Assembly: GCF_012910705.2 (NCBI RefSeq)
Contig: NZ_WTVG02000040.1
Span: 496,001 to 560,000, forward strand
Length of the DNA: 64,000 nucleotides
DNA from: Aromatoleum anaerobium
GTDB taxonomy: Bacteria > Pseudomonadota > Gammaproteobacteria > Burkholderiales > Rhodocyclaceae
Direction of reading: 5' to 3'
In this document: in pieces, positions 1-9,091 of the stretch
How the letters are laid out: the number at the start of each line of letters is the position of its first letter
Numbering within the stretch: the stretch's first letter is position 1
Translations under genes and position numbers: made by a program
Notes under the pieces: generated by a model
The model's database searches: none
The model's input: only the letters and a program-made list of their open reading frames with translations
What the model was told of the DNA's origin: nothing

Positions 1-813
1 TATCGCACCGCGCTCTACCAGGGTTTCCAGTCCCTGGAGCAGCGACCGCTTTGCACCGGCACTGCGGTAGAAATCTGCCGCACGCTCAAGGGCGTGGAGA
101 TGGACATTCGCCGCACTCCGGGCACTCAACTCGCCAATGACTGCACCGGTGAGGTGATTTATACGCCGCCGGAGGGAGAAGCGACGCTGCGCGATTTGCT
201 CGCCAACTGGGAGCGTTTTCTGCACAACGAAACGGGACTGGACCCTCTTGTCCGCATGGCAGTTGGACATTACCAGTTCGAGGCCATCCACCCGTTCTCG
301 GACGGCAATGGTCGCACCGGACGTGTGCTCAACATCCTCTACCTGATCCAGGAAGACCTGCTGACACTGCCCATCCTCTACCTCAGCCGCTACATCATTG
401 CCCACAAGGCCGACTACTACCGCCTGCTGCTCGATGTGACCCGCGATCAGGCATGGGAGCCGTGGCTGCTCTACATGCTTACCGCGGTCGAAGAGACGGC
501 CCGCTGGACGGGCGCGAAGATCGCTGCCATCCGCGCGCTCGCCGAACACACCACGGGCTTCGTGCGCGAGCGACTGCCCAAGACCTACTCCCGCGAACTG
601 GTGGACGTGATCTTCGAGCAACCCTATTGCCGCATCGGCAACGTCGTCGACAAGCAGATCGCGCAGCGCCAGGCCGCATCACGCTACCTGAAGGAACTCG
701 TCGCACTCGGCGTGCTGCGCGAAGCCCAGGTTGGCAAGGAAAAACTTTTCATCCATCCCAAGCTGATGCAGTTGCTCATCCGCGACAGCAACGACTTCAA
801 GCCCTACGCCTGA
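1..813 (+). CDS. Fic family protein (5' end outside window)
   Basis: Fic-domain protein, predicted to transfer AMP (or another nucleotide group) to a target protein. The frame is open from base 1, so the N terminus is missing; the ATG at 94 is internal. The Fic motif HPFSDGNGRTGR begins at residue 97 counted from the window edge and has the catalytic His and the complete phosphate-binding loop. The C-terminal part (from about codon 210) looks like a winged helix, as in SoFic-type class II/III proteins. It ends 15 bases before the methyltransferase gene, so it probably belongs to the same operon. The regulatory helix, if present, would lie in the missing part. Family assignment is firm; the target is unknown. 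Confidence 0.93.
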   Translation, partial: YRTALYQGFQSLEQRPLCTGTAVEICRTLKGVEMDIRRTPGTQLANDCTGEVIYTPPEGEATLRDLLANWERFLHNETGLDPLVRMAVGHYQFEAIHPFSDGNGRTGRVLNILYLIQEDLLTLPILYLSRYIIAHKADYYRLLLDVTRDQAWEPWLLYMLTAVEETARWTGAKIAAIRALAEHTTGFVRERLPKTYSRELVDVIFEQPYCRIGNVVDKQIAQRQAASRYLKELVALGVLREAQVGKEKLFIHPKLMQLLIRDSNDFKPYA

Positions 814-828
814 AGCAACCCGGAACGC

Positions 829-3800
829 ATGACCATGAGCAAGCACAAAGAACGATTCATCGAACTGCTGAACGAGCTCTTCCAGCTCAACCAGCCCGAG
901 CTCGACTTCGGCCTCTACCGCATCCTTCACGCCCGCAGCGCGCAGATCAAGGCCTTCATCGACACCGAACTCGGTGCCGAAATCGACGCCCAGTTCGCCG
1001 GCGAATCGCAGGCCGGCGCGCACGACGCGCTGGAAGCCGCGCGCGTGCGCGTGGCCGAGACCCTCGGCGAAGACGTCTTCCTGCCCACCGGCCAGCTCAA
1101 GCCTGAATACCGCGTCACCAAGGTCGGCAAGGAATTCGAACTCGCGCAGCAACGCGCGCGCGAAGGCGGCGGCGTGCTGGCCGACGACGCGCAGGTGTAC
1201 GAGCACCTCTACCGCTTCTTCAGCCGCTACTATGACAAGGGCGACTTCATGTCGAAGCGCTACTTCGTCGCCGAAAACGACAGCCGCGCCGCCCCCTACG
1301 CCATCCCCTACGACGGCCGCGAGGTGATGCTGCACTGGGCCAACAAGGACCAGTACTACATCAAGTCCAGCGAAACCCTCACGAATTTCAGCTTCGACCT
1401 CGCCGCGGCGCAGGCGCGGGTGCAGGGCGCGCAGGCCGGTTTCGACTTCGACACGCGCAGCGAAGCGCCCCTGAAGGTGCATTTCCGCCTCGCCGCTGCC
1501 ACCGAAGGCGAACACAACAACGTCAAGGAAGGGCAGGAGCGCTTCTTCATCCTGCATGCCGCGGAACCGCTGCGCCTCGAAACCGGCGCCACCGGCCAGC
1601 CCGAACTGGTGATTCAGTTCGACTACCGCCCGGACCCGGAAAAGACCGGGCAGGCCGGCACCTGGCAGCAAAAGCGCCTCGCCGAAGCCGAACAGGCGGT
1701 GCGCGAACGGCTACCGGCCTTCGCGACCGAGCACCCGCAGGCGCGCGCCTTCGCGCAGCCCCTGTTCGCCCTGGCCCCCACGGAGAAGCAGCCCAACCGC
1801 ACGCTGCTGGCCAAATACCTCGGCCAATTCACCGCGCGCAACACCATGGACTACTTCATCCACAAGAACCTGGGCGGCTTCCTGCGGCGCGAGCTGGATT
1901 TCTACATCAAGAACGAGATCATGCGCCTCGACGACATCGAGGCCGCCGACGCGCCGCGCGTCGAGGACTACCTGACGAAGCTGCGCGTGCTGCGCCGCAT
2001 CGCCCGCCGCATCATCGACTTCCTCGCCCAGCTCGAGGACTTCCAGAAGAAACTGTGGCTGAAGAAGAAGTTCGTCGTCGACACCCAGTACTGCATTACG
2101 CTGGACCGCATTCCCGAATCCTTCTATCCCGAGATCGCCGCCAACGAGCGGCAGCGCGAGGAGTGGGTGAAGCTGTTCGCGATCGACGAGATCGAGGGGG
2201 ATATGGCGCAGCCGGGGTACAGCGTGCCGCTGACGGTGGAGTTTCTGAAAGCGAACCCATATTTGCTTCTTGATACGTCCAATTTTTCACCAGCGCTCAA
2301 GGATACATTGCTAGCGACACTCCCCAGCCTGGACGAAGACTTTGATGGCGTCATCATTCACTCCGAGAACTTTCAAGCACTAAATATTTCGCGGAACAAG
2401 TTTGCAAGAGCAGCGAGCTGCGTATACATCGACCCACCGTACAATACCGGAAATGATGAATTTATATACAAGGACAGATATCAGGAATCGAGTTGGGCAT
2501 CGATGATTTCAGACAGGATCGACGCATCGCTTGACCTGCTTTCAAATAAGTCAGCTCTTCTGATATCCCTTGACGACAAGGAATCAGGCGTACTCAGAGA
2601 GGCTCTCAGAACAAAACCTCTTAATCGCCATGGAGAATTTGTATGGAGAACACGAAACACTGACAACCGAGTCACTTCAAATTTCTCCTTGGACCACGAG
2701 TCAATTCACGTATTTACAACACCAAATGGAGGCCTACCTGGAAGAACGATTGACAGAAGCAATTTCAAGAATCCAGATAATGACCCAAGAGGTCCATATA
2801 CAACGGATCCGCTCACCGGCAAAGCTAACGCTGTCAATAGACCAAACCTTCATTACACGGTAACAAATCCAAACACCGGGGATATTTATCCTCCAGAACC
2901 TGATTTTGGGTGGATTACTGACCGAGCGGGCTTCGACGAACTCATAAAAAATAATTTAGTTTATTGGCCAGCAAATCCACTAACAGGAAAACCGCGAAAA
3001 AAGCGTTTTCTTAAAGACACGCCCCCCAAGGTACCGATTTCAAGCTTCGCATTGTCAATTAAACAAGGCGAAGGAAACCAAGGCTTATCGGACATAATAG
3101 GATTCAAGGCACTCAATTTCCCGAAACCTGTCTCAATCATGGAAACCATAATTGATGCCAGCACCAAGGAAAGAGACCTGGTAGTTGACTATTTCGCCGG
3201 ATCTGGGACAACTGGCCACGCAGTAATTAACATGAATCGGAGGACGGCAGATAAGAGGCGCTATCTTCTTATCGAGGGAGGCACCCACTTTAGCCCGATA
3301 CTGCTCCAGCGGATCAAGAAGGCGGTCTTCGCAAGCGAATGGATGAATGGAAAGCCGGTTTCGCGCGACGGTATCAGCCACTGCTTCAAATACCTTCGCC
3401 TCGAATCCTTCGAAGACACGCTGAACAACCTGCAACTGCCCGAGCAGCCGCCGCTCGACCTCGGTTCGCCCGAAACCCGCGACATGGCGCGCGACTATCT
3501 GCTGAAGTACTGGCTGGACTTCGAGACCGCCGGCAGCCCCAGCCTGCTCAACGTGCGCGAGTTCGCCGACCCCACGGCCTACCGGCTCAAGGTGAAGCAG
3601 CCCGGCAGCGAGGCGCAGGTGGAGCGCACCGTCGACCTCGTGGAGACCTTCAACTGGCTGATCGGCCTGCACGTGGCGCAGCTCGACCGCCCGCGCCGCT
3701 ACGCCATCGAGATGATGCGCGAACCCGACCCCGAGCTGCCGAAGGACCAGCACATGCGCTGGCGCGCGACCGCGATCAAGGAGCGCGAGGACGGCGAATT

Positions 3801-4080
3801 CTGGTTCCGCTGCGTCGAAGGCCATGTGCTGGCCGTGCCCGGCGACGAGCTGTCGCGCGAGCGCGTGCTGGTGATCTGGCGCAAGCTCAGCGGCGACGCC
3901 GGCCGCGACCAGGCCGCGCTGGAAGCGTGGCTCGGCAAGCGCGGTATCAACCCGCGCGACAGCGAGTTCGACTGGATCTACGTGAACGGCAGCCACGCGC
4001 TCCCCAGCGACGGCACCGCCGCGACACGCGTGCGCCTGATCGAGGACACTTTCGCGCAGCGCATGTGGGAGGACGCCTGA
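829..4080 (+). CDS. Type III-like adenine-specific DNA methyltransferase (Mod)
   Basis: Predicted N6-adenine methyltransferase and specificity subunit of a type III-like restriction-modification system, 1083 residues. Motif IV (DPPYNTG, about residue 535) precedes motif I (FAGSGTT, about residue 789). This is the beta-class order typical of Mod, with the target-recognition region between them. Residues 1-470 form a long N-terminal domain, larger than in minimal Mod proteins. A second ATG at 835 is an alternative start. Composition changes sharply: about 2245-3360, covering both motifs and the recognition region, is AT-rich (20 of 60 G+C in 2941-3000) against 44 of 60 in 1021-1080, suggesting an exchanged core. 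The stop is one base before the next start. Function is firm; sequence specificity is unknown. Confidence 0.93.
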   Translation: MTMSKHKERFIELLNELFQLNQPELDFGLYRILHARSAQIKAFIDTELGAEIDAQFAGESQAGAHDALEAARVRVAETLGEDVFLPTGQLKPEYRVTKVGKEFELAQQRAREGGGVLADDAQVYEHLYRFFSRYYDKGDFMSKRYFVAENDSRAAPYAIPYDGREVMLHWANKDQYYIKSSETLTNFSFDLAAAQARVQGAQAGFDFDTRSEAPLKVHFRLAAATEGEHNNVKEGQERFFILHAAEPLRLETGATGQPELVIQFDYRPDPEKTGQAGTWQQKRLAEAEQAVRERLPAFATEHPQARAFAQPLFALAPTEKQPNRTLLAKYLGQFTARNTMDYFIHKNLGGFLRRELDFYIKNEIMRLDDIEAADAPRVEDYLTKLRVLRRIARRIIDFLAQLEDFQKKLWLKKKFVVDTQYCITLDRIPESFYPEIAANERQREEWVKLFAIDEIEGDMAQPGYSVPLTVEFLKANPYLLLDTSNFSPALKDTLLATLPSLDEDFDGVIIHSENFQALNISRNKFARAASCVYIDPPYNTGNDEFIYKDRYQESSWASMISDRIDASLDLLSNKSALLISLDDKESGVLREALRTKPLNRHGEFVWRTRNTDNRVTSNFSLDHESIHVFTTPNGGLPGRTIDRSNFKNPDNDPRGPYTTDPLTGKANAVNRPNLHYTVTNPNTGDIYPPEPDFGWITDRAGFDELIKNNLVYWPANPLTGKPRKKRFLKDTPPKVPISSFALSIKQGEGNQGLSDIIGFKALNFPKPVSIMETIIDASTKERDLVVDYFAGSGTTGHAVINMNRRTADKRRYLLIEGGTHFSPILLQRIKKAVFASEWMNGKPVSRDGISHCFKYLRLESFEDTLNNLQLPEQPPLDLGSPETRDMARDYLLKYWLDFETAGSPSLLNVREFADPTAYRLKVKQPGSEAQVERTVDLVETFNWLIGLHVAQLDRPRRYAIEMMREPDPELPKDQHMRWRATAIKEREDGEFWFRCVEGHVLAVPGDELSRERVLVIWRKLSGDAGRDQAALEAWLGKRGINPRDSEFDWIYVNGSHALPSDGTAATRVRLIEDTFAQRMWEDA

Positions 4081-4081
4081 C

Positions 4082-5188
4082 ATGGACCAGCCGCCTAGCC
4101 TGCAGCGCGTGGCCCTGCGGGGGTTCCGCTCGATCCGCGAGATGGATCTCGAACTCGGGCCGCTGAATGTGCTGATCGGCGCCAACGGCGCCGGCAAGTC
4201 GAATTTCATCAGCTTTTTCAGGTTCATGAACAAGCTGCAGGACAAGGATCTGCAGTTCTATGCCCAGCAGCAGGGGGGGGCGGACCGGATTCTGCATTTC
4301 GGCCGCAAGACGACCGATACGCTGGAAATTGAACTCCGCTTTTCCCTCAACGGTTACGCGGCCGTCCTGGCGCCCACGCCCGATAACCGTCTGGTATTCA
4401 GGGACGAGTTCCATGCGCCGCCCGGCCTGAAGCCGCCGGCAAAGGGCGGCAACGGCGCCTACCGCAAGCGCCGGACGCGCCTCGGGCGCACCGGCGCGGA
4501 AGAATCGGCCCTCCCCAAGCCGGACATCACGACGGAACGCGGGCGCCTCGCCGCCTTTCTTGCGGACTGGAAGACCTACCATTTCCACGACACCAGCGAC
4601 ACCGCCAAAGTGAAGGGCACTTGCAGCGTGCACGACACGACACGCCTGCGATCCCAGGGCGAAAACCTCGCCGCCTTCCTTTACGGCATCCGCAACACCG
4701 ACGCCTACGCACGCATCGTCCGGACCGTCCAGCGCGTGGCGCCGTTCTTTCACGACTTCGTTCTCGACCCGGATGGCAGCGACTGGATCCGCCTGCGCTG
4801 GAAGCACAAGGGCAGCGACGACTACTTCGACGCGTCGATGCTCTCGGATGGCACGCTGCGCTTCATCTGCCTCGCCACGCTGCTGCTGCAACCGCGCCTC
4901 CCGACCATCATCCTGCTCGACGAGCCGGAGCTGGGCCTGCATCCCTACGCCCTGCAGTTGCTGGGCGCCATGATGCGCATGGCCAGCACGCGGACCCAGA
5001 TCGTCGCGACGACCCAGTCGGTAACGCTGGCCAACGAATTCGGCTGGCAGGACATCGTGGTCGTCGACCAGATCGACAACGCATCGCGTTTCCGGCGCCT
5101 TGAGGAACAGGCGGTCGGGCACTGGCTGGAGGATTACCGCGTCGGCGAGATCTGGGAGATGAACCTTCTCGGGGGCAACCCCGCATGA
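4082..5188 (+). CDS. AAA family ATPase (AAA_21/OLD-like)
   Basis: SMC/ABC-like ATPase of the AAA_21 type, 368 residues. The N terminus has the RGFRSI segment typical of RecF/OLD ATPases. Walker A GANGAGKS lies near residues 33-40, an ABC-signature-like LSDGTLRF near 257, and Walker B (ILLDEPELGLHP) near 275-285. No Toprim nuclease is fused to it. The next gene, overlapping by 4 bases, encodes a Toprim-like DUF4276 protein, so the two probably form one ATPase/effector machine. This two-gene layout parallels PARIS (AriA/AriB) and a split OLD nuclease. It lies between mod and res. The ATPase call is firm; a defence role is inferred from context. Confidence 0.9.
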   Translation: MDQPPSLQRVALRGFRSIREMDLELGPLNVLIGANGAGKSNFISFFRFMNKLQDKDLQFYAQQQGGADRILHFGRKTTDTLEIELRFSLNGYAAVLAPTPDNRLVFRDEFHAPPGLKPPAKGGNGAYRKRRTRLGRTGAEESALPKPDITTERGRLAAFLADWKTYHFHDTSDTAKVKGTCSVHDTTRLRSQGENLAAFLYGIRNTDAYARIVRTVQRVAPFFHDFVLDPDGSDWIRLRWKHKGSDDYFDASMLSDGTLRFICLATLLLQPRLPTIILLDEPELGLHPYALQLLGAMMRMASTRTQIVATTQSVTLANEFGWQDIVVVDQIDNASRFRRLEEQAVGHWLEDYRVGEIWEMNLLGGNPA

Positions 5189-5793
5189 TCCGTCTCGGCA
5201 TCAGCGTCGAAGGGGCGACCGAGCGCGAATTCATCCTGCAGGTGCTGGCCCCGCACCTGGCTCGTTACGGCGTGTTCGCAAGCCCGGTGGACATGCGCGG
5301 CAACGTCAGCCGCGACCGCATTCGCGGCGCACTGCCGCACCTGATCGCCAGTTTCGACCACGTCAGCACCCTGTACGACTATTACCGCTTCAAGCAGCGG
5401 GAAACGCTCTCGGTCGACGCGTTGCAGACGGCCATGCTCGAACTGGTCGCCCCCGCGCAGCGCCGGCATTTCACGCCCTATATCCAGCTCCACGAGTTCG
5501 AGGCCTTGCTGTTCGCAGTCCCCGAACTGACCGTGCAGACACTGGGCGGAACCGAAAGGCAACTGCACGCCCTGCGGGCCGCCGTTGACGCTTGCGGCTC
5601 GCCGGAAGCGGTCAATGACAGGCCCGAAACCAGCCCGTCCCACCGGCTGCTTGCCCTGTTCGGCAGGGATTACGAAAAGCCGTTCCACGGGCCGGAAGTT
5701 TTGCGCATCGCCGGCTTGCCCGCCATCCGCGCTCGATGCCCGCGCTTCGACGCCTGGGTGACCCGACTCGAAAACCTGGGAGGCCGGGCATGA
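5185..5793 (+). CDS. DUF4276 family protein, Toprim-like putative effector
   Basis: DUF4276 protein, 202 residues. The N terminus VEGATEREF (residues 8-16) resembles the first acidic Toprim motif. The segment around Asp65 (LYDYYRF) and the downstream LHEFEALLF stretch (about residue 105) match the DUF4276 signature. The fold suggests metal-dependent nucleic-acid cleavage; this is inferred, not shown. The start overlaps the ATPase stop (ATGA-type), which implies coupled translation, and its own stop overlaps the res start in the same way. It therefore sits inside an uninterrupted mod-ATPase-DUF4276-res operon. Family call is good; activity is unproven. Confidence 0.85.
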   Translation: MIRLGISVEGATEREFILQVLAPHLARYGVFASPVDMRGNVSRDRIRGALPHLIASFDHVSTLYDYYRFKQRETLSVDALQTAMLELVAPAQRRHFTPYIQLHEFEALLFAVPELTVQTLGGTERQLHALRAAVDACGSPEAVNDRPETSPSHRLLALFGRDYEKPFHGPEVLRIAGLPAIRARCPRFDAWVTRLENLGGRA

Positions 5794-8700
5794 GCCGCGC
5801 CCCACGCCGCACCAAGTCCCAGCCGCCGCTCGTCGCCAGCCACTTCCAGGACGCGCTGGTGCTGAACCAGTACCTGCTCAGTCTGTTCGGCATCGACCCG
5901 CTGGCGCCGCACCGCGACGGCGGCCGCCCGGTGCGCCCGCTGGAACTGATCGCCAAGACGCTGCGCGATGCCGAGCCGGGCATCGGCCCCGACGGCAGGC
6001 ACCGCTTCCTCGGCGAGCTGATCTCGCATCTGCCACGGAACTCGACCCTGACGCCGGCGGAGCTGGCGCGCTTCGACGCCAACCTCGTCGCGCACACGCA
6101 GGCGATCAACGCCCGGCGCCGGCACAAGGGCGACATCGCGTGGAAATACTTCCAGTGGCTGACGCTGCTGTTCGTGGAGATCTACCTCGACCGCTACTTC
6201 AACGACCGCCAGGGGCTGTGCGCGGCGCTCAACGACTTCGTCGAACGCTTCAACAGCCACCACCTCGGGCAGGGGCGCGAAACGGGCCTGACGCCGTATG
6301 CCGTCGAGGACCTGAACAAGCTGTGCCTGCAGAACGCCACCGGCAGCGGCAAGACGCTGCTGATGCACGTGAATCTGCGCCAGTTCGCCCATCACGCGCG
6401 TGCCACCGGCCAGGCCGACAGCTACAGCCGGGTGATCGTGCTGTCGCCGAACGAGCGCCTGACCGCGCAGCATGAACGCGAGCTGCGCGACAACGGCTTC
6501 TACCCGGAGGCGCTGCGCCAGGAGAGCGACCTGGTGTCGCGCGGCCAGAGTGCGCTCGACATTCCGCTGCTGACCGAGATCACCAAGCTCGCCGACGAAC
6601 AGAAGGTGAAGCAGATGGCCGTCGACAGCTTCGGCGATGCCAACCTGCTGCTGGTCGACGAAGGCCACCGCGGCATGAGCGGCAGCGACTGGAAGGGCAA
6701 GCGCGACAAGCTGGCCGCGAAGGGCTTCACCTTCGAGTATTCCGCCACCTTCAAGCAGGCGGTGCGGGCCGCCAACGACCGCGTGCTGGCGGAGAACTAT
6801 GCCAAGGCGGTGCTGTTCGATTACAGCTACCGATACTTCTACGCCGACGGCTACGGCAAGGACTACCGCATCTTCAACCTGCCGGCCGACGAGCTGGCGT
6901 ACAAGGACACCTACCTGACCGCGGCGCTGCTGGCGTTCTACCAGCAGTTGCGGATGTTCGCCGAAGCGGGCAGCCGCTATGCCGGCTACAACCTGGAAAA
7001 GCCGCTGTGGGTGTTCGTCGGCGCCAGCGTGACCGGGCGCAAGGTGGACGAGGAAAGCGTGTCGCCGTCGGACGTGGCGCAGATCCTCGATTTCCTCGCG
7101 CGCTTCCTCGCCCGGCGCGAGGCGTTCACCGGCCTCGTCCGCAGCGTGCTCACCGGCAACAGCCAGCAGACCGGCCTGCTCGATGCACAGGGGCGCGACA
7201 TCTTCGTGCAGTCCTTCCCGTATCTGAAGGGGCTGAAACAGGATGCGGCGCAGATCTACGCGGATATCTGCGTGCGCCTGTTCCATGCACCGGGCGGCGG
7301 CCATCTCGTCGTCGAACGCGTCAAGGGCGACAGCGGCGAGCTGTTGCTGAAGGTGGGCGAGTCCGACACGCCCTTCGGGGTCATCAACGTCGGCGACGCG
7401 GCGGCGCTCGCCAAGCATGTGCAGGAGGAACTGGAGCACAAACGGTCCCTCGCCGAGGTGCGCCCGAGCGAGTTCGGCGAACCGGTTTTCGGCGATGTCC
7501 ATAAACCGACCTCGCCGATCCACCTGCTCGTCGGTTCGAAGAAGTTCATCGAAGGTTGGGATTGCTGGCGCGTGTCCAGCCTCGGGCTGATGCGCATGGG
7601 CCAGAGCGAGGGCGCCCAGATCATCCAGCTGTTCGGGCGCGGCGTGCGTCTCAAGGGCAAGGACATGAGCCTGATGCGCACCAGCCGCTATCAGCCGGTG
7701 AACCCGCCGCGGGATATCCACTTTCTGGAAACGCTGAACGTGTTCGGCGTGCAGGCCGACTTCATGGCGACCTTCCGTGATTTTCTTGAAAGTGAAGGCT
7801 TGCCGCCGAACGATGTGCCCCACGTCGAGGAGATCACGCTCAACGTCACCCACGATTTCGGCCTGAAGCTGAAGATCCTGCGGGCGAAGTTCCGCAAGGA
7901 CACGCAGGAGCAGTACGACTTCCGCAAGCATGGTCCGGTAGTCGAATTCGGCCTCGCGGCACTGCCGCCGAGCCTGACGATAGGAGGGGTGCCGCTGGTG
8001 GTGGATCGCTTCCCGCGTTTGCAGGTGATCCAGGCTGCGGAGATTACCGGGGAGGCTGTGGACGCCCCGGTGTCGGGACCTCGCCATTTCGACGCCTTGC
8101 GCCTCGCGATGCTGGACTGGGACAAGCTGTGGATCGATCTGGAGCGTTTCCGCCGCCAAAGACACTTGGAGAACGCCATCGTGCCCCGCGATGCGCTCCG
8201 CCCTCTGCTGGAAAAGCCGGACTGGTACTGCCTCCTGGTGCCCACGCAGTGGTGGGCGCCGTCGATGGGGAACGTTCGGCACTGGCAGTCGATTGCCGTT
8301 GAACTGCTGAGCGCCGCCCTCGAGCGCAGCTTCAATTACCAGAAGCGCAAGTATCTTGACCCGCGCATGGAGTTGGTACCGCTGACCTGCGACCATGAGA
8401 ACCTGCCCGCGGACGGCACAGACTATCAGCTCATCGTCGAGGCAAACGAGCAGTACCTGATCGACGACATCAAGGCGCTGAAGGAAGAGCTCGCGCAAGT
8501 AGGCTGGCGCGACCACGGCCACGTCCAGGGCGTGCGGTTGGCGATGCACCTGTATGAGCCGCTGCTATCGAGCGAGAAAGTGAAGATCCAGCCGGTCGGC
8601 CTAAACAAGTCCGAGTTCCGCTTCGTCGAAGACCTCCGGCTTTGGCTGCAGACCAACGCGGCGGACGTAGAGACGCGCGGGGAGCGCCTCTTCCTGTTGC

Positions 8701-9068
8701 GAAACCTCGCCAAGCAAGGCGTGGGCTTCTTCGAGGCCGGAAACTTCTACCCGGACTTTATCCTGTGGTGCCTGAAAGCCGACGGCAGCCAGCGAATTTG
8801 CTTCATCGACCCTCATGGGCTGGAGCATGAAGGACCGGGCAGCGACAAGATTCAGCTCGCCGAGAACATCAAGGATCTTGAAGCGCGCCTGAACGATAAG
8901 ACTGTCACGCTCGAATCCATCATCTTGTCGCCTAATACCAACCGCATGCGCATCGAGCATCTGTGGACACAAAAAGGCCTTCCTCGGCCCGACCTCGACG
9001 CGCTTCACGTGTACTTCATCGGGGAAGGCGACTACCTAGCCAAAGTCATGAAGGTAGTTATCGAGTAG
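5790..9068 (+). CDS. Type III-like restriction enzyme Res subunit (DEAD/DEAH helicase-nuclease)
   Basis: Restriction subunit of the type III-like system, 1092 residues from the ATG at 5790, which overlaps the previous stop by 4 bases and follows a GGAG sequence. An upstream in-frame ATG at 5736 lies inside the DUF4276 gene and is less likely. Superfamily 2 helicase motifs are clear: Walker A ATGSGKT near residue 187, DEGH near 288 and the motif VI-like QLFGRGVRL near 612. A C-terminal PD-type nuclease is suggested by PDFILW near residue 988 followed by FIDPHGL; the usual lysine of the DPK signature is His here. Expected to pair with Mod for ATP-dependent cleavage of unmodified DNA. Confidence 0.92.
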   Translation: MSRAPRRTKSQPPLVASHFQDALVLNQYLLSLFGIDPLAPHRDGGRPVRPLELIAKTLRDAEPGIGPDGRHRFLGELISHLPRNSTLTPAELARFDANLVAHTQAINARRRHKGDIAWKYFQWLTLLFVEIYLDRYFNDRQGLCAALNDFVERFNSHHLGQGRETGLTPYAVEDLNKLCLQNATGSGKTLLMHVNLRQFAHHARATGQADSYSRVIVLSPNERLTAQHERELRDNGFYPEALRQESDLVSRGQSALDIPLLTEITKLADEQKVKQMAVDSFGDANLLLVDEGHRGMSGSDWKGKRDKLAAKGFTFEYSATFKQAVRAANDRVLAENYAKAVLFDYSYRYFYADGYGKDYRIFNLPADELAYKDTYLTAALLAFYQQLRMFAEAGSRYAGYNLEKPLWVFVGASVTGRKVDEESVSPSDVAQILDFLARFLARREAFTGLVRSVLTGNSQQTGLLDAQGRDIFVQSFPYLKGLKQDAAQIYADICVRLFHAPGGGHLVVERVKGDSGELLLKVGESDTPFGVINVGDAAALAKHVQEELEHKRSLAEVRPSEFGEPVFGDVHKPTSPIHLLVGSKKFIEGWDCWRVSSLGLMRMGQSEGAQIIQLFGRGVRLKGKDMSLMRTSRYQPVNPPRDIHFLETLNVFGVQADFMATFRDFLESEGLPPNDVPHVEEITLNVTHDFGLKLKILRAKFRKDTQEQYDFRKHGPVVEFGLAALPPSLTIGGVPLVVDRFPRLQVIQAAEITGEAVDAPVSGPRHFDALRLAMLDWDKLWIDLERFRRQRHLENAIVPRDALRPLLEKPDWYCLLVPTQWWAPSMGNVRHWQSIAVELLSAALERSFNYQKRKYLDPRMELVPLTCDHENLPADGTDYQLIVEANEQYLIDDIKALKEELAQVGWRDHGHVQGVRLAMHLYEPLLSSEKVKIQPVGLNKSEFRFVEDLRLWLQTNAADVETRGERLFLLRNLAKQGVGFFEAGNFYPDFILWCLKADGSQRICFIDPHGLEHEGPGSDKIQLAENIKDLEARLNDKTVTLESIILSPNTNRMRIEHLWTQKGLPRPDLDALHVYFIGEGDYLAKVMKVVIE

Positions 9069-9091
9069 CCCCTGTTCGCAATCATTACCTC

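Noticed and set aside
5670-8549. Long - strand frame opposite res
   Set aside because: Antisense to a helicase with all motifs in order; no domain and no ribosome site.
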